IMG/VR virus record: IMGVR_UViG_3300032053_000133
Location: 1-47,034 of that record
Length of the DNA stretch: 47,034 nt
Origin: a virus
Direction: 5' to 3' (one strand)
The notes beneath the pieces were generated by a model, which was not told the DNA's origin, did no database searches, and saw nothing but the letters and a program-made list of their open reading frames with translations. Positions 6,685 to 14,985 of the stretch are shown piece by piece (within the stretch, counting starts at the first letter, position 1; each line of letters starts with the position of its first letter). Both the position numbers and the translations under genes were made by a program.

Positions 6685-7301
6685 AACTCATCCTCGGCGA
6701 CTGTCTCGAAGTTATGAAAACGCTTCCCGACAAGTCCGTTGATGCCGTGATAACGGACCCGCCGTATCCAAAAGAATTTGAATATCTATACGGGGAGATG
6801 GCAAAAGAGGCTAAGCGTGTTTTGAGAATCGGGGGGAGCCTGTTGACGCTATGCGGTCATTCGCAACTGCCGCGAGTATTGAATGATATTAGCGAACATC
6901 TGAAATACCGCTGGATTATTCGCTATAACCACAAATCCTATGCGCGACTTTCAATGGGGATTTTGGCAACGTGGAAGCCCGCCCTATGGTTTGTAAATGA
7001 AAAGTTGTCTCCGCGTTATTGTATCGCAGATATGATAGACGGCTCACCGCGTAGCAAAAATTCGGGGCACCCCTGGGAGCAAGGATTAGATTATTCAGAA
7101 TGGGGGATAAAAAATCTCACCCGCGAGGGTCAAACGGCCCTCGACCCCTTCATGGGTTCGGGCACAACGGGCGTCGCTTGTGTCCAAACGGGCCGCGACT
7201 TCATCGGCATAGAGATTGACCCCGGATACTTCGCCATAGCAGAGAGACGGATAAAAGACGCGCAGGCCCAAGGGAAACTAATCATGGAGGCTTTAGCATG
7301 A
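6681..7301 (+). CDS. Site-specific DNA methyltransferase (N4-cytosine/N6-adenine type)
   Basis: 206 residues from the GTG at 6681 (GGGGAT upstream), giving KLILGDCLEVMKTLP at the start. Catalytic motif IV is DPPY (residues 26-29) and the AdoMet motif is DPFMGSGTTG (155-164), so motif order is IV then I, the beta-class arrangement; FIGIEID and AIAERRI follow as usual. These enzymes methylate exocyclic amino groups in DNA; in phages they commonly protect against host restriction. No cognate endonuclease is visible, so it is an orphan enzyme. Target sequence unknown. Confidence 0.88.
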   Translation: MKLILGDCLEVMKTLPDKSVDAVITDPPYPKEFEYLYGEMAKEAKRVLRIGGSLLTLCGHSQLPRVLNDISEHLKYRWIIRYNHKSYARLSMGILATWKPALWFVNEKLSPRYCIADMIDGSPRSKNSGHPWEQGLDYSEWGIKNLTREGQTALDPFMGSGTTGVACVQTGRDFIGIEIDPGYFAIAERRIKDAQAQGKLIMEALA

Positions 7302-7375
7302 CAGGCAAATCATCAATCATCCTGGCCTTCGCGGTACTGGCCGCGCTCACGGTCGGGCCAAGGAGAGAAGTGTGA
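7298..7375 (+). CDS. Small membrane peptide (25 aa)
   Basis: ATG at 7298 with GGAGG upstream, overlapping the methyltransferase stop by 4 bases and the next GTG start by 4. One hydrophobic segment (SIILAFAVLAALTV) is followed by PRREV. Tight coupling on both sides supports translation; function unknown. Confidence 0.4.
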   Translation: MTGKSSIILAFAVLAALTVGPRREV

Positions 7376-7725
7376 ATAAAAAAAGGTCTTTCATCCAAAA
7401 GGCTTTAGTAAGCCTCGCGGGCTGGTCGGGCCGGCGCCAGAACAGAAACTTCAAATGGCTACGGGACAAGGCCATTGCGTTTGACCTTCTGATGGGAATG
7501 ACGGAAGAGAGCCTCGCCCGGATCTATAAGGTCTCGATCGACACGGTCAGGCGTGCTAAGCGAAGGGCTCCCAAGAGCAACTACATTCGCGTCCAGCAAT
7601 ATCTCACGCAGGCTACTTTGAAAGCAGAAAAATGGCGCCAGCCACAGCTAAGCCTGCCAGACCCAGCTTCCCTACCGTTGCCTGGAAGCGAAGCAGACCA
7701 TTCTCCTTCTGGAGAGCCTTTATAA
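7372..7725 (+). CDS. Small HTH protein (117 aa, GTG start)
   Basis: GTG at 7372 with AGGAG upstream, overlapping the previous stop. A very basic N-terminus (KKRSF, GRRQNRNFKWLR) precedes a helix-turn-helix-like stretch at about residues 40-65 (MTEESLARIYKVSIDTVRRAKRRA), resembling resolvase/transposase-type HTH. The C-terminal 40 residues are Pro/Ser-rich. It is the last gene of the left rightward block and runs head-on into the lysis cassette, overlapping the opposite-strand gene by 113 bases. A DNA-binding regulator is plausible. Confidence 0.6.
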   Translation: MNKKRSFIQKALVSLAGWSGRRQNRNFKWLRDKAIAFDLLMGMTEESLARIYKVSIDTVRRAKRRAPKSNYIRVQQYLTQATLKAEKWRQPQLSLPDPASLPLPGSEADHSPSGEPL

Positions 7726-8284
7726 AATCCTTGGATGCTTGGTTGCCGTCCTTCTCTGCCTGCCATCCTCCGATCGCCTTATCGTAGTCCAGCTTGAGGG
7801 TCGCGTAGGCCCTGTCCTTGACCTCGATCACCTGGTTCAAAGAAACGATCTGTTTCCTATACTCGCCGATCTCGGTTTCCCTGAGCAGGTCCTTGGTCTT
7901 CATGACCGCTACCGCTTCGTGCAATAGGCCGTTCTCTTCCTCGACGGTCTTGGCGTCTTCGATCTTCTCTTCCAGGCCGGCGATGACCGTGTTCGTTGAA
8001 TCGATCTCGCCGTGGTAGCCCTCGATCACTCTGTCGCGGTTAGAGATTTCTTCCTGGAGCTCGGCAACCTGAGCTTTGGTTTTTGCCTCTGCGGCGGAAA
8101 GGCCCGTTTGAAGATCCTTGATAGTATAGCCGAGATCCTCGACCTTTTTCTGGGCGGCGTCATATTGACCATGCCAATACTCCGATCGACGACAGGACTT
8201 GAGGAAGAAAAAGAGGAAGACCAGGACCGCGGCTGCGGCCGTGATCTTAGCCCAAGGGGGAATGGACCTTAGGCTGATCGCCAT
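7613..8284 (-). CDS. Spanin-like membrane/coiled-coil protein (223 aa)
   Basis: The ATG at 8284 has AGGAG upstream; codons further upstream in this frame overlap the holin-like gene. Residues about 12-30 form a transmembrane helix (KITAAAAVLVFLFFFLKSC), followed by about 165 residues of heptad-rich coiled coil (VAELQEEISNRDRVIEGY and similar), and a second hydrophobic segment at the C-terminus (GLAGLAVAGAIFLLSK). An inner-membrane anchor with a long periplasmic coiled coil, next to holin-like and transglycosylase genes, fits an i-spanin; two membrane segments recall unimolecular spanins. Assignment rests on architecture and position only. Confidence 0.6.
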   Translation of the reverse strand: MAISLRSIPPWAKITAAAAVLVFLFFFLKSCRRSEYWHGQYDAAQKKVEDLGYTIKDLQTGLSAAEAKTKAQVAELQEEISNRDRVIEGYHGEIDSTNTVIAGLEEKIEDAKTVEEENGLLHEAVAVMKTKDLLRETEIGEYRKQIVSLNQVIEVKDRAYATLKLDYDKAIGGWQAEKDGNQASKDFIKALQKENGLLRFQATVGKLGLAGLAVAGAIFLLSK

Positions 8285-8570
8285 TTGAGTTCTCCTGTCC
8301 GTTTTTTTTGTTTGCGAAGATCCCCGTGATGCCCTGAACGCCGCGGACGGCAAGAAGGGCGATCGCGATGTCGCGGATCGCCTTGATGGCCGCGATGATG
8401 ACTTCGGGCGTGAGTTCCTTCGCCGTCCTGGCTAGGATGATGAGGATCAAAATCGCGCCGGCGGCGAAGACGAAAGAGATAAGTTTTTGCGAAGTCATCT
8501 TGTAAAGGAGCCGGATCGAGCAATCCTTCGGGCCCCATTTTATTTTCGCGGCACCAGGTTTCTTACTCAC
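8247..8570 (-). CDS. Holin-like small membrane protein (107 aa, GTG start)
   Basis: The GTG at 8570 overlaps the endolysin stop and has GAAGGA upstream. After a basic N-terminus (SKKPGAAKIKW) there is a strong transmembrane helix (LISFVFAAGAILILIILA), then a second moderately hydrophobic stretch (VIIAAIKAIRDIAIALLAV), and a charged hydrophilic tail. Two segments plus a charged tail fit a class II holin that permeabilises the inner membrane. Position between endolysin and spanin-like genes supports this. Confidence 0.55.
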   Translation of the reverse strand: MSKKPGAAKIKWGPKDCSIRLLYKMTSQKLISFVFAAGAILILIILARTAKELTPEVIIAAIKAIRDIAIALLAVRGVQGITGIFANKKNGQENSNGDQPKVHSPLG

Positions 8571-9072
8571 AATTCTTTTCCTTCGTCCAGAGATTGATAT
8601 ATTCACGTTTCACCCGTAAAACGTAATCCCAGTTCCGCAAAAGACCTTCTGGGCCGGGATTTCCAGCGCTCCCCCCATTATACCGGGCCAAGACGACTTC
8701 GTTCGGCCAGCAGCGCCAGAAAGGCTTGGGCACAAGCTGTTCGCGGAGTTGGACCAGGAGCTTGCCGGCGAGCTCGACGTTATAGACCGGATTGTAGAGA
8801 TCCACCCCGGGGCCGCGGAAGCCAAGGTTCCAAGCTGTGCTGAACATGACCTGCATTAAGCCGTAAGACGCGCTCACTTCTTTCGGGTCGCGGTCCTTCA
8901 GGTCTGGAAATTTGGAGCCATACTTTTCCCAAAATTCTTTTTCGTACCTATAGGCCATCGGGTCCATGGATGATTCGACCATTGCGATCGCTTTCAGTAA
9001 AAGTTTTTCTACCTGGAATTTCTTCGACACCATGCAGAAGACCTTGTCCAGGTCGATCGACCCGTTACTCAT
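8563..9072 (-). CDS. Lytic transglycosylase endolysin (SLT-like)
   Basis: 169 residues; GGAGG lies 9 bases before the ATG. Goose-lysozyme/SLT motifs are clear: AIAMVESSMDP with catalytic Glu33, ASYGLMQVMFSTA around 68-80, NVELAGKLLVQLREQL, then VVLARYNGGS. These enzymes cleave the MurNAc-GlcNAc bond to form 1,6-anhydro ends. There is no signal peptide, so export would depend on the holin. It could instead be a virion-associated muralytic enzyme, but its place before holin-like and spanin-like genes favours host lysis. Confidence 0.82.
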   Translation of the reverse strand: MSNGSIDLDKVFCMVSKKFQVEKLLLKAIAMVESSMDPMAYRYEKEFWEKYGSKFPDLKDRDPKEVSASYGLMQVMFSTAWNLGFRGPGVDLYNPVYNVELAGKLLVQLREQLVPKPFWRCWPNEVVLARYNGGSAGNPGPEGLLRNWDYVLRVKREYINLWTKEKNCE

Positions 9073-9090
9073 GTATAAGTTCCTCCTTTT

Positions 9091-12000
9091 TTATGGTGAC
9101 TTGTAACCTAGCCTCGTCTTTGCCTTTGCCGAGACCTGGTCCTTTATTTGCCTTGCTATATATTCCAACGTCTTTCTTTTATTTTCGTCATCCATACCGG
9201 CCCAGTTCGGCCTTGACATGGCCCTTCCAAAACCCGCCGAGATTTCGGACTTGGCTGTCGCCGAGAGTTTGTCGTATTCGCCTGGCGGGATCTTGTCTTT
9301 CCCGGCGGGTTTCGACAGGTAATCCATGGAAAGTCTGAGCCTATCGAGTTCCCGGCCAGTTGAATCCTTGGGATTATTCAGGCCGTAGGTTTGGATCCCG
9401 ACCCCCATTGCGCTTAGGGCGGTCATGCCCATTATTTTCAATACGCTCATAGGGACTAAATCGGGATTGTCCTTGGCGACATCCAGGAAGTCCTGCGTGA
9501 CCATGGGCACAAATCTCTTTGCTATCTCTGCATCTGCCTTAAATTCTTTCCCGCCGAACCCTTTTCCCCTCATCAGACCCAGGACGAAAGAAGGCCATGG
9601 CGCTAACTTGGATTCCGCCGCCCTTCCCACTATATCAAGACGATTCGTTGATCTGTATCCCTCGCCCAGGGTCGCAACTTTTCCCGTTGTTGAGCTTACC
9701 GTCTCGCCTGACCATAGCCGACCCACGAGCGTTGCCAACTGTTGAAGTCCTCCCCAAATATCTATTCTTGTATTCCCCAAAATTATCTTTCCAAAATCGG
9801 AGCTTCTTGGGTCAAGGCCAACTGATACTCCGGCTAATTTCGCCAATCCTAAAACGGTCAGCCCCTGTCCCGTGAAGGCCAGGAGGGTCGTGACGGCTTC
9901 TCGTCTTGCAAATGGATCGAGCTTTATATAATAAGCGGGGTTTATAAGGCTCAATCGGGCCGACCAGTTTCGGGGCGAAAAGAATACGGTATTTAGGGCG
10001 ACCGCCGCTCCCTCAAGTTTTCCGAGTCTTCCCCTAGCCGTATTAATATTCACGACCTTGGCTATGTCTTTTGCTAATTTTATATCGTCATATGGCTCAC
10101 GGCCCAGATCCTCCGCTCGTTTTACAAGATAATCAAAAGCGTCAGCCCTCAACCTATTGGCAAATCCGGTAAAGGCCCGATTCGATGCGTGAACTATTTT
10201 TCCGGGGATATAAACTTTATTTAGTGCGGCCGCGATTTTGCCTTTTCCCGGTATCTTTTCTGCTATTGAGGATTGGTACGGCTCTTCTCTGACCCGGACG
10301 TTCTCGCCGATGTCCGTTAAGGCAACCCCCGCCTTCTTCATCAAATCGAACGTCGGCCTTGAGGCTATTTCAGCCTGGGACGCTTGGAATGCTTTCTCAC
10401 TCGCAAGCCACTTAAATTGTTCGGGGAATGCTTTCCAGAATATTCCCGGATGCCTAGCCTCCATCAATATTCCTTGCCTTAATGAAAAGGAAACATCGCC
10501 AGCGGTCATATATGCCCTGGAAAGATTCAGCAAATCCAGCCCAACAGTCGTTATTCTCTTGAATAATGTCGGATCTTCCACCAGGGTCTTTGCGAATTCC
10601 GGGCCGAATACTTTTTCCAAAAGGATCGCCCTGCTTGGCGGGGGAATCTTCCCTTGCAATAAGTCCGAAAACGCCTCTCCGGCATTGATGGATTCAAACC
10701 CCTTAAGTTTCGGGCTGTCAATAATCATGTCGTGCAAATAGTCGAAGTCCCCCTGGGTTAATTTGCCCTTGAGCGGTTCCGTCCCGACTTCTGGATACTT
10801 CCCTTTCAATGCGCCTAACTGGGCATAAAACCCTTGCTCGCCGCCAACCCTTTTGCCGGCCGCAAGCGCCTCCCTTAATCTTCTGCCGGTTTCCTTTGAT
10901 CTCAATATCTGCTGTTCTCTTCTTTTGGGTCTGGCCTCTTTGATGGCGTCCATGACCTTTTGAACGACAGGATCGACAGACGGATCGACCCCGATCTCTA
11001 TGGGTGCGGTATCTGCTGGAGTGGCCCCGGCCGTTTCTTCCGGGACGGTTTCCGGGATTCCCGCCCTTTTAAGGGCTCGCTTTTCTTGAATGGCCTTAAT
11101 CGTTCTCCGCACTTCTCCGACAAAGTCATATCCGCCGTAGAATTGCCTTAAATCCTCGCCTTGGGGGGCATTCATGTTCTTTAGGTCCGTGAGCAATCTC
11201 TTCAATACAGGATCGTCCTTGAGCAATGTCCAATTCTCGCTGACAATTTGGCGGATTCGTTCCCCTGTCATGCCCCGCTCTCGGGCCATCTCTTCATTGG
11301 TCTTGTTTTCAAGAATGGATCCCTCAAGTATCTTGATGTCCCTTGCCTCGTTTGGCCCCTCTTCTACATTTAGGCGAATTCGCTTTTTGATCCCATCGAT
11401 CGTTGCCTGCCTCTCAAGATTAACCTCTGGCCCTTCGACCTTGCCTTGGAATTCGGCGGCCTCTAGCGGGATCGTTTCGTCGATCTGGATTTCTTTCTCG
11501 ACCATCGTCGGGCGCTTTTTGGTCCACGGCCGCTTATCCGTCCAATACGTCAAGGCGATCGTCTTCCTCAGGTAATTCTCCAGCGGAATACCAAGGGCAG
11601 GATCGTATTTGCGAAGGGCTCGTTCAGCGAGTTCGGGCCGGTTTTCCACCGGGACGTTGATTTTGTCAAGGGTCTTCACAAGCTCTTCGTTGAAGCTGGT
11701 CGGCAATGGCGCGGACGGGAGTGCTTCATCGATCGTCCCCTGGCTTGGCTCCGGCTCGACGATTTCCTTTTGGACCGGCTTCATCCCAAGAAATTCCTGC
11801 TTCTGATAGCGGGGGAGGGGGACGTATTCGGCCTTCCCTTCTCCCGGCGCTTTCTTCTCGACGAGTTGCGCCCAGGCTTGGCCGTCAGCTTGAGGGCCGA
11901 TCTTTATGTGCCATCCGTCATCGAAATATGGCTGCATCTTCGATCGAGCTTCATCGACATCGGCGAAATGCCTTACTTTGCGAACATCGAAGCCGGCTTG

Positions 12001-14985
12001 GGCATCGGTCTCCAACGGCACCTTCGTCTCAAAAAGCGTCGGCTGCTCCGTTCGATCCAGGACGGCCGCCTTTTTCGGCTGAACCTTCTCCGTTGCCGGA
12101 GCGAATTCCCCGCCGAAGAGAGGCTTCTGTTCCTTGACGGCCGAAGGAATTAGCTTTACCGCTCCCTTCTCCTCGAAGGCTTTGGCCTGTGCCTCTTCTT
12201 CTGCCTTGAGCTCGGCGGCGACCTTCGCCTCCGTGTCCGCCATGATCATCTCTTCCAATCCCGTCATCTCAGGGGTTATCCGCCTTGGTTGGGGTCTAGT
12301 TGGTTCGGCGGGAGCACCTGAGCCGGCCGGATCCCCGGGCGGGGCCGCTTTTGTCCGGTATCCCGGCTCCCTTCTTACTGCGGCCCTGGTCACAAAATCG
12401 ACAAACTTCTCCGCATTGTCCTTCTCCCAGGCATCGATCAGGGCCTTGGCCTTGATCCGCTCATCCAGGGAAAGATGGCGCGGGTCTTCCGTAAATTGTA
12501 TCATGAGGTAGTCTTGATATTGATCTTCGGTGTTCTCCCTCTCGCGCTGACCGGAGACCCTTTCCTGGTGAGCCATATCACGATCAACGTCGGCCCTAGT
12601 GATCGGATGCTTCCCTGTTCCATGGATCTCGTCCCTGGCCCATTCGATGAAGGTATTCAAGTCATCCATCGTGATGTCGGCGCCTTCTTGCTGTGCGAGT
12701 TCGGTCAATTGGCTGACCGTTCTACCTCTCTGGTTATTGACCAGCCCGGGGAATTTCCTGCCGAATTCCTTGATGTCCAGGAGCTCGCCGCCCATGCCGT
12801 GTTCGGTCTCCAGGGCAAGGTTGATCCCGCCCTGGTTGCGGATCCAATTTAAAAACGGATATTGGGGGGCCTTCCCGGTCGAGACCTTCTCGGCCGGCTT
12901 CCGGCCCTGCCAGATTCTAATTCGCTCAGGAAGGTCTTCTTTTGGGCCCAGCGGCCGAAACGACCCCTTGCCCGGATCGCTTTTCGATTCGAGCATAGCC
13001 CAGCCGCTCTTCCCAAAATCCTTGGAAAGATAGGTGACGTTCCAGCCTTCATCGATGACGGGCTTTATTTGGACCAAGAATTTGTTGATTTCCTTGATCG
13101 GGACAATGCCGCTCTTTGGAAACATGCCAGGGATCTTCTCCCCGGCCGGGAAGGCCCGGGGCGCCGGCAACTCCGCAGGCGCGGGGGGTCCGGCTGAAAG
13201 GGAAGGCGTATATTTGGCCGGTATTTCATCCTTCTCCGGCACCCGCCAGCCGCGAATCTTCTCGATCTGGTCTCTCTGTTCTGGGCCGTATTCCATGAAG
13301 CGAGCTATATCGAAGGCCCAGGGCGCCTTCCCAGCCTTGAGGGCAATGCTCTCCGGTGTCTCGCCCGTGATCGCGGCACCGGGCCTTTCGACTTCCCATG
13401 GATGTAATTCAACGACGGTAAAATTATCGGGCGGCGCGTCATAGCCTTTTACGATTATTGCGTCGTGGCCTTGGGACATCGCCCATTTGCTGAGGGCCCT
13501 GGCGCCTTCCATCCTCTGGCCGCCTTCTGTCGTTTTATATTTGGCTATCAAATTCAGCGCTTCTTCGCCATTTAGGACCAGGGGATTTTTGAATGTTTTT
13601 TGTTCCCTTTGGACAGGTGTCGCATATTGCTTCGCCGTAGGTTCATGGTCTGTCCAATATATCCCAGCGCCAAGGTCTCCGGCGTCCGTCCCATATCCTT
13701 CCGTTGTTTTTGGGCGAGCGCCGCGATAAAGATTCATTGTTATAGGCTTTCCGCTTTCCGACGCGGCGGCCGAAGCCGGATTATCGACCGCAAGCGGATG
13801 GAGTTCGTCCCATTGCGCCTGAGCCTTAACCATCCCCGCCGCTTTCTTTTCCGCCAATATTTCCGCTGGAGACTTCGGGAAAGCCATTTCAACTTCAGGT
13901 TTAGGTTGAAATTCGGTTGGTATTCCGCGAGCCTCGATCCCGATGTCAAATTGTGGCTGAAGCGGCGCTTCTTCTGGCATTCCAAAAAACTCTTTTCCTG
14001 TTATCTTGTTGATCTCTGATTGCGTGACCTTGTATATTTCCCTGTCCGGCAATTTCTCTATTTCCTGCCGTGCCACACTTGACATTTTGGGATTCGACCG
14101 TGCGATATTCTTGAGGTCACCGCCCGTAAAAGAAAGGGCCGCAAGCGTTGCCCCGCCGGACACCCTTTCCTCTATCCCGCCCGGAGTCGTAGCCGCACCC
14201 AGCCCGAACATGGCGGGGATTCTCTGAGACAAGCGAAGCCCGGATGTTAGCCCCAATCCGCCATGCATAATTTGCCCGGAAGTCGCGCCTTTCAAAGCGC
14301 CCGTCACCCCACCTTCCGCTCCACCCATAACTGCGCCATGGGCGGCAAGTTTGAACGGACCGGGAGTAGCCATTATCATCGGAATGTCGAACCCAGCAGA
14401 GCCTAGACCGGATATGACTTCTTTAAGAACGGGGACCTGAATTCCCTCTTGGGATAATTTGTTCCCGTAATAGTCCCAGTTGTCTTGAAGTTCCTTAAAA
14501 AGACCTCCCCTTAATTCGTCCTGAGGAATCCCGGTGACCTTAGAAAGTCCCTTGCCGATTAGGTTTGAATAGAAATCCAGAGCGCTCGCCGTCCTTGCCG
14601 CCGCCTTATAGAATCCTCCGCCTAAAGTCTTAATCTCGGCCCAGGCGTCTCTCGCAATTTGACCTATTAAGGAGTTCGGCGGATTTATCAGCGTCCTCGC
14701 AGTCTCCTCGTCTTTGGGAACCTGCTCGACCTTGAACCGCCCAATTTGCTTGAAGGGAAAGCCGGACGGGGATGTTTTAGGCGTTCCGTCAAGACGTAAA
14801 TCGGGCGGCGCAGTTATCGACTGACCCACAGGGCCGTCGAGAACAAACCCCGCTGGAGGCTTCGGCGTAGGGGAGTCCAGAACAAACCCCTTCGGCGGAG
14901 TTATTTCCTGCGCTACCGGGGTATCAAGGACAAACCCCGGCGGTAAGATTATCCTTTCCTGCCCAACCGTTTCGGCCCCATTCAT
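9091..14985 (-). CDS. Giant polyvalent protein: ART-like, sigma-70-like and LPD38-like parts (1964 aa)
   Basis: Start at 14985 overlaps the previous stop (ATGA). Parts in order: PPGFVLD-type repeats (12-67); Gly/Ala-rich hydrophobic region (190-290); ADP-ribosyltransferase-like stretch (415-535: NLYRGARP, GAGIYWTDHEPTAKQYA); a unit repeated at about 633-687 and 1004-1058; a linker of polyvalent type (709-770, FLNWIRNQGG); a long charged linker; a sigma-70-like part (about 1115-1265: ALRKYDPALG, then EEMARERGMTGERIRQI); and a C-terminal region (1480-1735, LSRAYMTAGDVSFSLRQG, then VFFSPRNWSARL) typical of the large polyvalent protein domain LPD38. Polyvalent proteins are known to be packaged and injected with DNA. 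Injection here is inferred from family and position among virion genes. Confidence 0.8.
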   Translation of the reverse strand: MNGAETVGQERIILPPGFVLDTPVAQEITPPKGFVLDSPTPKPPAGFVLDGPVGQSITAPPDLRLDGTPKTSPSGFPFKQIGRFKVEQVPKDEETARTLINPPNSLIGQIARDAWAEIKTLGGGFYKAAARTASALDFYSNLIGKGLSKVTGIPQDELRGGLFKELQDNWDYYGNKLSQEGIQVPVLKEVISGLGSAGFDIPMIMATPGPFKLAAHGAVMGGAEGGVTGALKGATSGQIMHGGLGLTSGLRLSQRIPAMFGLGAATTPGGIEERVSGGATLAALSFTGGDLKNIARSNPKMSSVARQEIEKLPDREIYKVTQSEINKITGKEFFGMPEEAPLQPQFDIGIEARGIPTEFQPKPEVEMAFPKSPAEILAEKKAAGMVKAQAQWDELHPLAVDNPASAAASESGKPITMNLYRGARPKTTEGYGTDAGDLGAGIYWTDHEPTAKQYATPVQREQKTFKNPLVLNGEEALNLIAKYKTTEGGQRMEGARALSKWAMSQGHDAIIVKGYDAPPDNFTVVELHPWEVERPGAAITGETPESIALKAGKAPWAFDIARFMEYGPEQRDQIEKIRGWRVPEKDEIPAKYTPSLSAGPPAPAELPAPRAFPAGEKIPGMFPKSGIVPIKEINKFLVQIKPVIDEGWNVTYLSKDFGKSGWAMLESKSDPGKGSFRPLGPKEDLPERIRIWQGRKPAEKVSTGKAPQYPFLNWIRNQGGINLALETEHGMGGELLDIKEFGRKFPGLVNNQRGRTVSQLTELAQQEGADITMDDLNTFIEWARDEIHGTGKHPITRADVDRDMAHQERVSGQRERENTEDQYQDYLMIQFTEDPRHLSLDERIKAKALIDAWEKDNAEKFVDFVTRAAVRREPGYRTKAAPPGDPAGSGAPAEPTRPQPRRITPEMTGLEEMIMADTEAKVAAELKAEEEAQAKAFEEKGAVKLIPSAVKEQKPLFGGEFAPATEKVQPKKAAVLDRTEQPTLFETKVPLETDAQAGFDVRKVRHFADVDEARSKMQPYFDDGWHIKIGPQADGQAWAQLVEKKAPGEGKAEYVPLPRYQKQEFLGMKPVQKEIVEPEPSQGTIDEALPSAPLPTSFNEELVKTLDKINVPVENRPELAERALRKYDPALGIPLENYLRKTIALTYWTDKRPWTKKRPTMVEKEIQIDETIPLEAAEFQGKVEGPEVNLERQATIDGIKKRIRLNVEEGPNEARDIKILEGSILENKTNEEMARERGMTGERIRQIVSENWTLLKDDPVLKRLLTDLKNMNAPQGEDLRQFYGGYDFVGEVRRTIKAIQEKRALKRAGIPETVPEETAGATPADTAPIEIGVDPSVDPVVQKVMDAIKEARPKRREQQILRSKETGRRLREALAAGKRVGGEQGFYAQLGALKGKYPEVGTEPLKGKLTQGDFDYLHDMIIDSPKLKGFESINAGEAFSDLLQGKIPPPSRAILLEKVFGPEFAKTLVEDPTLFKRITTVGLDLLNLSRAYMTAGDVSFSLRQGILMEARHPGIFWKAFPEQFKWLASEKAFQASQAEIASRPTFDLMKKAGVALTDIGENVRVREEPYQSSIAEKIPGKGKIAAALNKVYIPGKIVHASNRAFTGFANRLRADAFDYLVKRAEDLGREPYDDIKLAKDIAKVVNINTARGRLGKLEGAAVALNTVFFSPRNWSARLSLINPAYYIKLDPFARREAVTTLLAFTGQGLTVLGLAKLAGVSVGLDPRSSDFGKIILGNTRIDIWGGLQQLATLVGRLWSGETVSSTTGKVATLGEGYRSTNRLDIVGRAAESKLAPWPSFVLGLMRGKGFGGKEFKADAEIAKRFVPMVTQDFLDVAKDNPDLVPMSVLKIMGMTALSAMGVGIQTYGLNNPKDSTGRELDRLRLSMDYLSKPAGKDKIPPGEYDKLSATAKSEISAGFGRAMSRPNWAGMDDENKRKTLEYIARQIKDQVSAKAKTRLGYKSP

